This document shows, in pieces, positions 27,368-36,535 of a stretch of 36,904 nucleotides of DNA (position 1 is the first letter of the stretch; each line of letters begins with the position of its first letter). The position numbers and the translations under genes were made by a program. Source of the stretch: a virus. The stretch lies in the IMG/VR virus record IMGVR_UViG_3300021478_000079, positions 1 to 36,904 of that record. The stretch is one strand, 5' to 3'. Below the pieces are notes generated by a model. It was not told the origin of the DNA. It ran no database searches and saw nothing but the letters and a program-made list of their open reading frames with translations.

Positions 27368-28698
27368 TTATTTAATCCTCTTGAATTTGGAAAAAACCAA
27401 GTATCGGCCCAATTCGGAATTAAGTCAGAAACGCCTTCCGCTAACTCTCTTTTTTGCCGTGGACTTAACCCTAGTTTATCGGCATCGTCACTAAGTTGTT
27501 GAAAAAAGCCTCTTTCATTAAAATTTGGATCGATATCTTTTAGATTCTTTGCAATAGCTAAAAAACTATCGTCCCGAGTAAAGGCATCTTCAATTTGCAT
27601 AGCTAACTTTTTAGAATTTTCGATCTGGCCAAAATAACCCAAAGGCTTATGGTTTTTTAATAGTTTTTTTACACTATCGCTTCTAGGCCAAGCAACTTGT
27701 GCTCTTGCTTGTGGTGACATACCAGTCCCAGAAAGTAAATTGTAAAATTCCTCTAGATTATCAGCGTCTCTATAAATCTTTTGAAAATTCTGAAGCTTTT
27801 CAATGAATTCATCTTGTTTGAAAAAAGAAGTTAAGGCGCCATGCCCTGACATTAATTTATTTAGGTCTGTTTTAGCTTTAGCTATATCTAAGGCTTTGTT
27901 TGTCCATTTATTCACGGCATCATCTTCTGATATTCCGTTTTTTGCTATATCTCTTTCAAGACCACGCAAAAGATTTACTTGCGTTTCACCGGATACATCC
28001 TTCAATGTTCCAGCCGCATCTTTGTGTAATTTTTTTTGTAAGGTATCGTCGAATGATGTTTTTATTCGATCTTGCGTATCTCTTAGCCTTGCATCCTCTG
28101 CTCTTTCGGCCTCGGGTAGAGCGGATAATCTATCAAAATCCTGTTGGGTCTTTTGCGCTACTTCTGGGTAAGTTAATTCGGGGAATCTATCCCAATTAGA
28201 CGAAAGTCGATCTTCAAATTCTTGTGGTGTTGGAGGTTTATATGTTTTGACTTCTTCTCTCAATGGATTCTTAGGCTGTATTTGTTCTTGTCCCAGTGAT
28301 TCGCGTGGAACATTTTCGCCAGGCTGTTCTTGCGATTGTAAAGCCGCTTTACTTCGCGGCCTATTATCGAATTGTTGCATTGCCGCTTCGACGCGAGGAT
28401 CTTCTTGTCTTTGAGCTTGTCCTTGGGCCGGCTGACCTCGCCTCATATTATTTCTAAGGCCTTGTTGCTTTAGAAGCTCTGTTCCGCTTTGAACAATTTG
28501 AGGGGTTGCACCTGGCGCGCTTGCAAGTGCTGCGAATCTTTGGAATGGTGAAAGGTCTGGATTATCTCCAATGTCTTTTAAAGATGACGCTAATCTTCTT
28601 CTTTCAATTTCTTTTGGAACATGCTCTTGAATGCCTTCACCAAGCCCCTTTCCAAACATTGCCAAGACTGAAGGCTTTTTCTGAACTACCGTAACCAT
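27364..28698 (-). CDS. Putative internal virion/ejection protein
   Basis: 444 residues, ATGA-overlapped with the next gene. Starts MVTVVQKKPSVLAMFGKGLG, then a GEGIQEHVPKEIERRRLAS amphipathic helix. A Gln/Pro/Arg-rich disordered part covers about residues 75-165; the remainder is long helices. Size, position and composition fit a DNA-ejection protein, but I cannot assign a family. Confidence 0.55.
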   Translation of the reverse strand: MVTVVQKKPSVLAMFGKGLGEGIQEHVPKEIERRRLASSLKDIGDNPDLSPFQRFAALASAPGATPQIVQSGTELLKQQGLRNNMRRGQPAQGQAQRQEDPRVEAAMQQFDNRPRSKAALQSQEQPGENVPRESLGQEQIQPKNPLREEVKTYKPPTPQEFEDRLSSNWDRFPELTYPEVAQKTQQDFDRLSALPEAERAEDARLRDTQDRIKTSFDDTLQKKLHKDAAGTLKDVSGETQVNLLRGLERDIAKNGISEDDAVNKWTNKALDIAKAKTDLNKLMSGHGALTSFFKQDEFIEKLQNFQKIYRDADNLEEFYNLLSGTGMSPQARAQVAWPRSDSVKKLLKNHKPLGYFGQIENSKKLAMQIEDAFTRDDSFLAIAKNLKDIDPNFNERGFFQQLSDDADKLGLSPRQKRELAEGVSDLIPNWADTWFFPNSRGLNK

Positions 28699-29391
28699 TT
28701 AAAACCCCCTTGGCCCTTGTAAAAAGTTAGGAAGCTGAGGACTAGCTGACATATTACCACCTCCATAAGGACTTGTATTCGCCCCTACCTTATTTCCCCC
28801 AAGGCTTGTCTTATTAACGCCCGTCTTATTAACGCCATTGGCAAAGCCATTTGCAGCCCCTGCGGCAGCACCTGCTGGTCCGCCAGTGGCGAAGCCTATG
28901 GCAGCCCCGGGAAGCGCTCCGCCTAAGCCTGAAGCTAAACCATGGCCAAAGCCGGGCTGTCCTTGTTCCATTACATTTTCTGTAACAGGGTTCAAATATT
29001 GCTGGCCTATGCTTTGAAGCCCTTGTGCGCCTTGTTGCCTCAATTGCGCTCTAATTGCACCTAGCCTCTCTGAAAGATCCGTTCCGGCATTGATAGCGGC
29101 ATTTTGAAAACCAGAGCTTGATAAACCACCGGCTCCCATACCAGCAAATTGCTCGCTAATCCCTGGCAAAATGTCTTCATTAAATTGGCGCATTTGAGGT
29201 GCTGCAAAGGCGTTAAAGTCCGCACTATTATCACTAAGTAAATTACGATAATAATCAGCCGTATCACCGAATGCTCCTCCAGCGCCGGGGCCAGCATTTG
29301 CGGCGCCTAATTGACCATGCGCGCGCTGTTGCTCTGGTGTAAGCGTTGATAATTGCCTATATCTATTTCGCGAACCTGAAAACCAGCCCAT
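28699..29391 (-). CDS. Putative ejection protein with glycine-zipper segment
   Basis: 230 residues. Helices SADFNAFAAPQMRQFNEDIL, then a PGISEQFAGMGAGGLSSSGF, and a GLASGLGGALPGAAIGFATG segment followed by GPAGAAAGAANGFANG (about residues 150-185), a glycine zipper able to insert in membranes. The repeated NKTGVNKTSLGGNK tail is low complexity. The plan matches pilot/ejection proteins that open a channel into the host. Family not firmly assigned. Confidence 0.6.
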   Translation of the reverse strand: MGWFSGSRNRYRQLSTLTPEQQRAHGQLGAANAGPGAGGAFGDTADYYRNLLSDNSADFNAFAAPQMRQFNEDILPGISEQFAGMGAGGLSSSGFQNAAINAGTDLSERLGAIRAQLRQQGAQGLQSIGQQYLNPVTENVMEQGQPGFGHGLASGLGGALPGAAIGFATGGPAGAAAGAANGFANGVNKTGVNKTSLGGNKVGANTSPYGGGNMSASPQLPNFLQGPRGF

Positions 29392-29392
29392 T

Positions 29393-29875
29393 TTATTGCT
29401 CCTGAATATATTCTAAATAAGCTTTACATCTATTATATGTTCCATCCGACGTTATTTGAATATTTGGCCCTATCACACGTATCGTGTCAGAATTGCCGAA
29501 TACCGTAGAAGTAAGCGTTGTTGAATTCGTGGCGCATGCCCAAAGGGCTATTTGCTCATAATTAGCATCATTAACGATATTATGCGGCCTGGTTATTACC
29601 CCTGCTGTAATGGGGCCAATATCAACAACGATCCTTAGAATGGTTCTAAATACTTGGTTTGAACCACCATCTAAAACATCATTAGTTCCTGGTATAAATG
29701 CTTTTCCTGATAGTAATTCTTGATCTAAAAACCAGCCAATTTCACGAATGTTTACAGCGTTTGTAATCTTTTTTAATATTTCAACGAGAAAAGGCCTGGC
29801 CTCATCCCAATTTTCTGGAACAACATCATATACAGGAACGTAGCTTTCTAACTGTTGGCTATCTTGTGATATCAT
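29393..29875 (-). CDS. Virion structural protein (160 aa)
   Basis: Taken from ATG 29875, which overlaps the previous stop as ATGA; a TTG 18 bases earlier is possible. Contains VVPENWDEARPFLVEILKKI, then an FLDQELLSGKAFIPG hinge and beta-rich rest (IRVIGPNIQITSDGTYNRCK). Short proteins of this form occur beside tail fibres, where they act as fibre-base or adaptor proteins. Confidence 0.6.
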   Translation of the reverse strand: MISQDSQQLESYVPVYDVVPENWDEARPFLVEILKKITNAVNIREIGWFLDQELLSGKAFIPGTNDVLDGGSNQVFRTILRIVVDIGPITAGVITRPHNIVNDANYEQIALWACATNSTTLTSTVFGNSDTIRVIGPNIQITSDGTYNRCKAYLEYIQEQ

Positions 29876-30468
29876 ATGCCTATTGCCATCCAATATAAAT
29901 TAGTAAATTTAGATGTGCTCGTTTGTGTTGTTACAAACTCTGTCAAAGTCGCATTATTTAATATACTAAAACGTATGGTAGAATTATCGCTAGTAACAAC
30001 AGTGCAATTAACTGAATAAACTGCGGTTATAAAAGGTTTAGGGAAAGTGATCGTCGTAGATGAGCTGGAAGCAACAGCAGTAGAGCTCCCATATTGTAAA
30101 ACTAAACCACCGGGAAGAAATGTAGCCCCATTTGCTGTCGTCACGGGCATGAAATTGCGGGTAAATTTTATATTTTGATTTCCCCCTGTAAGAAAGAAAA
30201 GGGATTGGTCATTAGAATAGCCGTCATTATTTGTTGTATCGAAAAGTTGTCCAATTCCAGAAATTGCTGCTGGGGCTGCTTGCGGAATCATATGAATATT
30301 TTTATGCATTCCAGTAATTCCACCTGGGGGAACTCCTGAAGTATCATTAAAAGGAACATGATCCACACCATAAGCTATATTTAATTGCTGAAAGTTGCCT
30401 TGCAGATTCAAATAATCTTGATCAAGTGGCACGAGGCCTGTAGGTATATTTGGCTGATATGTTGGCAT
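29872..30468 (-). CDS. Tail fibre protein, gp53-like C-terminal domain
   Basis: 198 residues. After an N-terminal attachment part (GLVPLDQDYLNLQGNFQQLN), the end reads LPGGLVLQYGSSTAVASSS, then TITFPKPFITAVYSVNCTVV and FTNLYWMAIGI, the pattern of the gp53-like/tail-fibre C-terminal domain (GG..lQ.G..., T.TFP..F......V, YW.AIG). Host recognition or fibre tip. Confidence 0.72.
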   Translation of the reverse strand: MPTYQPNIPTGLVPLDQDYLNLQGNFQQLNIAYGVDHVPFNDTSGVPPGGITGMHKNIHMIPQAAPAAISGIGQLFDTTNNDGYSNDQSLFFLTGGNQNIKFTRNFMPVTTANGATFLPGGLVLQYGSSTAVASSSSTTITFPKPFITAVYSVNCTVVTSDNSTIRFSILNNATLTEFVTTQTSTSKFTNLYWMAIGI

Positions 30469-30476
30469 AAAGCACC

Positions 30477-32834
30477 TTAAATATTTGTTAGTCTTCCAGC
30501 GCGTCTAATATGCAAAATTTGAGCATCGATCTGCACTGGTGATTGTTGTTCTATTCCATTCATTTGCGCGTTATTAAATGTGTATTGCAAAGTGATAAAG
30601 TTGGATCTTGTAGGACAAAAAACCCTCTGCCAAAACTTCGACCCATCAATTTTATTAAAGCCAGCGGATGATGTAGGAATTATTGAGTTAAAGAATGTAT
30701 CTGGAGTGTCTGGCGAAAGACCATCATCTATTGCATTGAAAGGCGCAAGATTTGATTTGTCTTCATCGTTATAATCCAGATAAACATTTAACGAAATTGC
30801 TCCTGATTCTGTAGAATTCATTAAGATATCGAGGTAGCCCAATTGAATATTCTGGCCCTCATCCATAAAATTAAACTTCTTGCTAACGATAGAGAAATTA
30901 TCCAGAATGTTTATGAGACCACCGCCTTGATAAGTAAGTAGGCCACCAGTCGTTGCAATGCTAAAAGCATCATCGGTAGGATTGTAAGTGTAGAGCGTAA
31001 ATGTGTTAGCGTTTAAGACATTTACTCCATAAACTCCACCGTTTAAAAACGAAAAATTGCCAACGATTCCACTAATTCCAATTATCGAGCCATCGTCGCC
31101 CGGCACAATATTTGTTACTAAGTTATGATTTGGGCTTGTTATCGTGATGGGGCTTCCACCTACGATATTTGTAATAAATAACGTTGTGTCATTGGTTATA
31201 GCGACGCCAATGCTAGGCGTGGTTCCTGCAAGTTTAAGAATGAAGCCTTGTTGATTTCCACCAAGAATAATGGGAGAACCAAAAGGATCATCAATCCAAG
31301 GGAAGGGGCAATTAATCCAAGCTTGTGGGGTATTAAGCCATGTTCTACCTGATTGTTCTTGATAATTGCCAAGAGCGGTTAAACTATCATTAAACAATGC
31401 CCAACTATCGTTTTCATAGTTATAAACCAAGCGAATATTAGGAAATATTCGAGAGGCACTAGCTACAAGACCATCATAAAAACCCGTCAGCGGAATAGTC
31501 CAATATGCCAAACGATTTGGGAAATCCCTAATTCCCTGGACTCTAGCGACGCCATTATTTAACCCATTGAATTTGTAAACTAAATCAGGGATCTTAATAT
31601 CGATTCTTTCGCTTTTATAACTATCGCATTCAACAATGCCTTTATCGCCTATGCCAACTAATGATGTATCAAATTGAACGCTTGAAAATGTGCTTTCTGT
31701 TCCTAATTCTGAATTTACTCGTTCTATCTGAAAAGGGGCTATTGATCTACCTGTATATCGAAGCTGCCAAGTACTTCGCTCACAATAGACAATTAAATTG
31801 TCTCTAACAAATCCGATGCTTACAATATCTTCGCTTGTAGGTATATCAAGAAAGCCTCCCTGACCTCTAATATCACTCCTCCAAGAACCCGCTGCTGGCG
31901 GCCCTGCTGTAAAAGCTATGAAAGGATTGCCGATCGTGCTCCATCTAATGCGATTGGAATAATTGAGGCTACTTGCTGACGTTGGCCCTGGCCCTTCCCA
32001 AGTATTAAATGTAACCATTCGGCCGCGAAAAGGTAGATTGCAAAGCCAGTTAGTTAAGAAATTGGTTGCGTCGATTTGGCTCCAAGCCGACGGAAAGAAA
32101 TTAACCCATGTTGTGCCATCTGTTATACGAGGAGGGTCTGCTGATGCGGCAAAAGATCCACTGTTATTTGTTACCCAAAATAACTTGGCGCCTGTTCCGA
32201 AAGGGCTTTGTGCAGTTCCACCAATCCAATAATTTGTTGACCAAAAAAAATTTATTCCCGCGACATTAGCATGTGCGGCATTCCATGTCGTGCCAGGGAT
32301 AAACTGCTCAAACATTCCTAAGCCTGCGTTGTAATCATAGGCATAGTTTTGGTCAAAAAAGATTGTTTGATCATTAGCGCTATTGGCAAGTTCACGTATT
32401 CTAATGCCCATAACAGGCAAACCAGGAAAGAATTGAACCGCTGTTAATGCATTGGATCCGGTGATTGTTAAAAGCCCTGTAGTAAGATTGAGCGTTGCTG
32501 TTCCTATGCCATTATTCAAAAGATTGATTAATCCTGATTCGCCTGGCGTGCCTGGATCAGTAAAAATAGCCGTTCCAACAGTAAATGAGGATATGCCTGG
32601 CTGAATTGGATTGGGAATAATAGTCGTTGAGAAATTGCCCGCTCCGTCTGTGGTGCCTAAATTAAGCTGAAGGCGCCCAAGCAAAGAAACGCCACTCTTT
32701 CTAATGATCTTTTCACGCCATACAATAGCGTTTTGAAGCGTAGGGTAAGCATCATTCGGCAATAAGAATTCTTGCCTCTCTTGGACTAGGCCTGTGCTTG
32801 GACCTGTGATTGGAAGGGATTGATAGCCTGCCAT
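30477..32834 (-). CDS. Tail hub / tubular B-like protein
   Basis: 785 residues, beta-rich. The start NDAYPTLQNAIVWREKIIRK, then SGVSLLGRLQ resembles the pattern that opens T7 gp12-like and P22 stabilisation proteins (N..v..G...KR.G). Propeller-like blades follow, with DIPTSEDIVSIGFVRDNLIV, YCERSTWQLRYTGR, then a domain (SPNHNLVTNIVPGDDGSIIG, then GNFSFLNGGVYGVNV) like those in the 35 kb genes. Forms the tail tube or plug. The HNH gene upstream overlaps its first 83 bases. Confidence 0.75.
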   Translation of the reverse strand: MAGYQSLPITGPSTGLVQERQEFLLPNDAYPTLQNAIVWREKIIRKSGVSLLGRLQLNLGTTDGAGNFSTTIIPNPIQPGISSFTVGTAIFTDPGTPGESGLINLLNNGIGTATLNLTTGLLTITGSNALTAVQFFPGLPVMGIRIRELANSANDQTIFFDQNYAYDYNAGLGMFEQFIPGTTWNAAHANVAGINFFWSTNYWIGGTAQSPFGTGAKLFWVTNNSGSFAASADPPRITDGTTWVNFFPSAWSQIDATNFLTNWLCNLPFRGRMVTFNTWEGPGPTSASSLNYSNRIRWSTIGNPFIAFTAGPPAAGSWRSDIRGQGGFLDIPTSEDIVSIGFVRDNLIVYCERSTWQLRYTGRSIAPFQIERVNSELGTESTFSSVQFDTSLVGIGDKGIVECDSYKSERIDIKIPDLVYKFNGLNNGVARVQGIRDFPNRLAYWTIPLTGFYDGLVASASRIFPNIRLVYNYENDSWALFNDSLTALGNYQEQSGRTWLNTPQAWINCPFPWIDDPFGSPIILGGNQQGFILKLAGTTPSIGVAITNDTTLFITNIVGGSPITITSPNHNLVTNIVPGDDGSIIGISGIVGNFSFLNGGVYGVNVLNANTFTLYTYNPTDDAFSIATTGGLLTYQGGGLINILDNFSIVSKKFNFMDEGQNIQLGYLDILMNSTESGAISLNVYLDYNDEDKSNLAPFNAIDDGLSPDTPDTFFNSIIPTSSAGFNKIDGSKFWQRVFCPTRSNFITLQYTFNNAQMNGIEQQSPVQIDAQILHIRRAGRLTNI

Positions 32835-33351
32835 GCTGGTTCTTTAGCCTCCCCTTTTTCTTGGCATCTTGCATGTTCTCTTTTGCTGTCCCTGCCCATA
32901 AATGATCTGGGTTACAGCAGGAAGGATTATCGCAATGATGACAGATATAGAGACCGCTTGGAATTTCTCCTTTAAAAATTTGATAGCTGATCCTATGAAC
33001 ATGAGATTTTTCTTGGGTCTCATGATTCGTTGTGTACCCATATCCATTGGGATGCAAGTCTCCTTGCCATTCCCAACACTTTTTATCTGTAATTCTAATA
33101 TTATGAAGTAATTTGCATTTTGTAGTGCAATAAAGGCGTTTAGTTCCTTTTCCCACAAATTTTTCATTACATTTTTTACAAAACCGTGCATTATTTTTTT
33201 TCCAAGCCGTTTTTCTTTGATCAGCGATTTTTTCTTTATTTTTTGCCCGATTTTCTCTCTTCCAGGCGTTATAACAATTCTTACAATAGGTAGATCCTTT
33301 CCAAGAATTTTCTAGCGTTCTTTCTACTTCACATTTTGTACATTTTTTCAT
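32752..33351 (-). CDS. HNH homing-type endonuclease
   Basis: 199 residues, AAGGAGTCACC ribosome site. Two Cys-pair fingers (CTKCEVERTLENS; YCKNCYNAWK), then CKKCNEKFVGKGTKRLYCTT. HNH core: HVHRISYQIFKGEIPSGLYI, then CHHCDNPSCCNPDHLWAGT. The last 83 bases overlap the tail hub gene, so insertion close to that start is compatible with a mobile gene. Free-standing; no sign that a neighbour is split. Confidence 0.9.
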   Translation of the reverse strand: MKKCTKCEVERTLENSWKGSTYCKNCYNAWKRENRAKNKEKIADQRKTAWKKNNARFCKKCNEKFVGKGTKRLYCTTKCKLLHNIRITDKKCWEWQGDLHPNGYGYTTNHETQEKSHVHRISYQIFKGEIPSGLYICHHCDNPSCCNPDHLWAGTAKENMQDAKKKGRLKNQHGRLSIPSNHRSKHRPSPREARILIAE

Positions 33352-33405
33352 GGTGACTCCTTTTTATTAAAGGATATCACTTTCTATATATTGTGTCCAT
33401 TGGCA

Positions 33406-34575
33406 TTAGAATCCTTGACCGATTCCCCATCCTATCCCATATCCACAACCGGATTGAGTTGAGTTAAATAATGTAATATTTGGCTGCTGTATTTCTTCGA
33501 CCGCTTGACGCTCTAATACAAGACCTTCTTGGCGCATAAAACCTTCGCGTAAGTTCTCTACCCCTTCCATATCTTGGCGATCGCGTAGTATTTCCATTGC
33601 GGATCCGTATGCTATATACTGCGCCCATTGATTTAGTATTGGGTGATCGGTCGTATTCATAAATTGAGCCGGCGTCTGATAGGTTTCTACCTCAACAAGA
33701 TATACATTATCGGGAACTGGTCGTATTGTGAGTTCGTTATTCCAGAATAATAGATTATACGGACGCCCAACCTGATATGTTGCTGCCCAAACATTTATCA
33801 AAGTGCCTGCTGCTGGGGCGACAGGAAAATTTACGGTTATTTGTGTGGTAACATAATTTACTGTCCCACAATATTGTGGAGTAAGAGGGCTTGGTGGATA
33901 AGGTGAATTGGGCAGATTTGCATTTTGTGCGTTACCCAATGGTGCTAAAGGAGGTATTGCAGGCTGTTGGGCATTAGTTGTATCTAGATAAACATTATCT
34001 CCAACGGCATTTTGATTCAGAAAGAGAAGCTGGCCTGTTGTAGTATTACTGCCAATGCCAAATCCATTTAAAATTGCTCCGCCGTCATCAATAATACGTA
34101 TTGGATTTCCATTAACATCAACTCCTCCAATCACTAATTGAGTGCTAAGAATACCAAAATTAGGCTGAGGAAATGGATTTACGTTGTTTCCAAATAAACT
34201 AAATGTAAAAGACGTAGTAACGCCATCTCCTCCAATTGGCTGGAATTGCGTGGGGTATCGTGGATATAGATTATAAAGCTGATCTCTGTTCTTAAAGAAA
34301 TTACCAGGAATACCCTGAAAATAAACAGGTGCCCTAAAACCCTGCATATTATTAACGTCAACGGGATAGCGATCCACGTTCGGAATTGTCAAAAACTTAT
34401 AGACCGAACGTTGCTGATCAATCTTAATGGCATATGGAAAATCCGTATTGTAAAACAGATTTACAGCCGCTTGAATGTCGGCATCGCTTAAGGCCGATGT
34501 ACTGGCCGAAGCGGTTAAGCGCCTAACCTTCTTTGATATGAAGGTATATGTTGAATCCGCTTGGGCTAGTGACAT
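33406..34575 (-). CDS. Head-tail connector / tubular A-like protein
   Basis: 389 residues. Begins FISKKVRRLTASASTSALSD, then ADIQAAVNLFYNTDFPYAIK, a helical start like tail-tubular proteins. A large inserted beta domain (residues 110-260) is followed by helical ends (MNTTDHPILNQWAQYIAYGS, then AMEILRDRQDMEGVENLREG). Located between the capsid and hub modules. Likely the ring that joins the portal to the tail. Confidence 0.62.
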   Translation of the reverse strand: MSLAQADSTYTFISKKVRRLTASASTSALSDADIQAAVNLFYNTDFPYAIKIDQQRSVYKFLTIPNVDRYPVDVNNMQGFRAPVYFQGIPGNFFKNRDQLYNLYPRYPTQFQPIGGDGVTTSFTFSLFGNNVNPFPQPNFGILSTQLVIGGVDVNGNPIRIIDDGGAILNGFGIGSNTTTGQLLFLNQNAVGDNVYLDTTNAQQPAIPPLAPLGNAQNANLPNSPYPPSPLTPQYCGTVNYVTTQITVNFPVAPAAGTLINVWAATYQVGRPYNLLFWNNELTIRPVPDNVYLVEVETYQTPAQFMNTTDHPILNQWAQYIAYGSAMEILRDRQDMEGVENLREGFMRQEGLVLERQAVEEIQQPNITLFNSTQSGCGYGIGWGIGQGF

Positions 34576-34587
34576 AACACCTCTTAA

Positions 34588-35022
34588 TTAGAAACCAACT
34601 GCCACGAAACGGTGTAACCAATCGCCTTGTTCATCCCTATCGAGAGGTGCTTCATCCTTTCTTATGGGTTCTCCATCCACGCTTACAAGCCCTGATCTCT
34701 TAGGAAGAAACTTCGTGTCATCGTTAACCTCCTTAACCAATCCGAGAGGGACTTCATAAACTTTTCCAGGAATAAAATGCCAAATTTGAATTGGATCTCC
34801 TGCATATCTGCAATATGGTTTTGTCAATCTCTCATGTCGACCACGCGAATTCATATATTCAGCTTTGACAATCTTTGAATCTTCCTTGCGCAGAGCTTCC
34901 AATTCTTTCTTGTGCTCTGGTTTAAAATTCTTAAACCCATCATCTGGGACGCTATTTGTTAAAATATTGATGCGTCCATGTAATTCGCCAGATGCTGTTG
35001 CCATTGGTACTGTTACACCCAT
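34588..35022 (-). CDS. Phage structural-module protein (144 aa)
   Basis: Charged centre (HKKELEALRKEDSKIVKAEY, then MNSRGRHERLTKPYCRYAGD), then IWHFIPGKVYEVPLGLVKEV, a beta segment. Ends LHRFVAVGF. I recognise similar proteins beside phage connectors in other genomes but not their function. Confidence 0.6.
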   Translation of the reverse strand: MGVTVPMATASGELHGRINILTNSVPDDGFKNFKPEHKKELEALRKEDSKIVKAEYMNSRGRHERLTKPYCRYAGDPIQIWHFIPGKVYEVPLGLVKEVNDDTKFLPKRSGLVSVDGEPIRKDEAPLDRDEQGDWLHRFVAVGF

Positions 35023-35023
35023 A

Positions 35024-35413
35024 TTAATTACCTATGTTATTCAACGACTGAAAAGGAACTTCATTCGTTGTATTGTTATATTGAAGATTTCTTGACCCAA
35101 AAGGCGCTAATGTCGCTGGGGCAAGAACATTACCACTAGGCAAAATAAAAGGATCAAACTGACTGCTATCAATATTAACTGTAAATTGCAGTCCATTTAT
35201 CGCTGTTATAGTGCCAACTAAATTATTTGCCTGAAACATGCCAAAATTAATCGGCACTTGAAGCCTTATTGCCATGCCCACAATGTAAGTGTTAGCCTCA
35301 GTTGTATTATTAACTATATCAGCAGTTATCACCATTGGCGCAGATTGCGTAATTGCCACAATTTGCAATGCACTTGGAATCTGAATCACTGGTTTTAAAT
35401 ACTGATTGGCCAT
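35024..35413 (-). CDS. Small capsid- or tail-associated protein with a fibronectin-like beta domain
   Basis: 129 residues. IVGMAIRLQVPINFGMFQAN, then NLVGTITAINGLQFTVNIDS aligns with part of its upstream neighbour at 35465-36526 (VVGQKIEFTVPGSFGMIQLN, then YNFTINVDTTNY) and with a region of the tail hub. A domain duplication; possibly decoration or head completion. Confidence 0.6.
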   Translation of the reverse strand: MANQYLKPVIQIPSALQIVAITQSAPMVITADIVNNTTEANTYIVGMAIRLQVPINFGMFQANNLVGTITAINGLQFTVNIDSSQFDPFILPSGNVLAPATLAPFGSRNLQYNNTTNEVPFQSLNNIGN

Positions 35414-35425
35414 TTAACCTCAGAT

Positions 35426-35456
35426 TTGAGTCGGTTACAAAACATAACCGACTCAA
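35426..35456. promoter_or_regulatory. 12-bp perfect hairpin between head genes
   Basis: TTGAGTCGGTTA (35426-35437) and TAACCGACTCAA (35445-35456) enclose a seven-base loop. It fills the only gap between two late head genes. No T tract follows on the minus strand, so it may be an mRNA stabiliser or a weak attenuator after highly expressed head genes. Confidence 0.65.
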
Positions 35457-35464
35457 TAAAATTG

Positions 35465-36526
35465 TTAGCTTGGAACTGGAGAATTGATCGTCCCCGTTTC
35501 CATTTTAAAGGCCTGCCATACAATTACATCATTAGCTTGTCCGCCTGGGCTAAATTGTCCATTCGGAACTAACATGTAAGGAATGAAAATACCTGATCTG
35601 AAGGGCACTTTAGTGAAATCATACCCAGTAGTTACTTGCGTAATCGGGTTGAATGTCGCTGCCTGTCCAGCTGGCGCAATGGTTGCAAACAATTGCGTTG
35701 TTGGCGACCCAGTGCTTGCAGGCATTGCAAATGCTGTATAATTAGTAGTATCGACATTGATTGTAAAGTTATAGGCGTCAACAATGCTTACTACAATTAT
35801 AGGCTTGTTTTGTGGTTGATAGAAATTATTTAGCTGAATCATTCCGAAAGAGCCTGGCACAGTAAATTCAATCTTTTGGCCTACAACCAAGTTATTAATC
35901 TGAGACGTTGTTACTTGAGCGTTTGTAGCTTGTGTAACTGCTGTGATTTGATAGGTGCTTGGTGCAACAGGCGTTACAATACCAGATGGGTTTTGTGTTA
36001 GCCTACGTACTATAAATGACGTTGCAGATGTTGCAAATGCTGATGAATTTAATCCCAAAAGCGTAAATTGTGAACCTGTTACGCTTGATATGGTAAATAT
36101 CATTCCTGAAATTTGCTCCATACCAACGGCATTATAGATGATGACTTGATCGCCATTGCTATAAGTGTTGGTAACGCTTGCTACCGCAGCTGATGCTTTA
36201 GTAATAGTTGTGCCTGTTAATGCCGCTTGAGGTGCGGGATTAGTAGTCACATATGTAAAGCCAGCAGATGGATTGGATGAAGCATTTTGAAAGTTATCTA
36301 CGATAACTGCTGTAGATCCAGCCTTTCCCCACCTAATACCGTCATTAACGGCGGTAATACCGCCCCCAAACCATTCTCCCATAAAAGCACCTGTCGGTGC
36401 GTTAGCGATGGCTTTGGTGTAGTTATAGGTCTTAAAATAATCCGCTCCTGATGGCAATGGAATAATTTGATTAACAGCAGTTGCTGGCTGTGTGAAAGTT
36501 CCTTGAGAAACAATAGTAAAAGCCAT
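35465..36526 (-). CDS. Capsid-proximal structural protein with duplicated beta domain
   Basis: 353 residues, directly downstream of the capsid gene. Two internal beta domains of the form G..I.....P..FGM.Q.N........FT (SNGDQVIIYNAVGMEQISGM and VVGQKIEFTVPGSFGMIQLN). Ends FIPYMLVPNGQFSPGGQAND, then a VIVWQAFKMETG strand. Such a protein may decorate the capsid. The FGMxQ form is shared with the 35024-35413 product. Confidence 0.65.
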   Translation of the reverse strand: MAFTIVSQGTFTQPATAVNQIIPLPSGADYFKTYNYTKAIANAPTGAFMGEWFGGGITAVNDGIRWGKAGSTAVIVDNFQNASSNPSAGFTYVTTNPAPQAALTGTTITKASAAVASVTNTYSNGDQVIIYNAVGMEQISGMIFTISSVTGSQFTLLGLNSSAFATSATSFIVRRLTQNPSGIVTPVAPSTYQITAVTQATNAQVTTSQINNLVVGQKIEFTVPGSFGMIQLNNFYQPQNKPIIVVSIVDAYNFTINVDTTNYTAFAMPASTGSPTTQLFATIAPAGQAATFNPITQVTTGYDFTKVPFRSGIFIPYMLVPNGQFSPGGQANDVIVWQAFKMETGTINSPVPS

Positions 36527-36535
36527 GATATCTCC

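Noticed and set aside
32752-33351. HNH gene as part of a group I intron or intein
   Set aside because: Neither neighbour is split; both connector and hub frames are intact, so the gene is free-standing.
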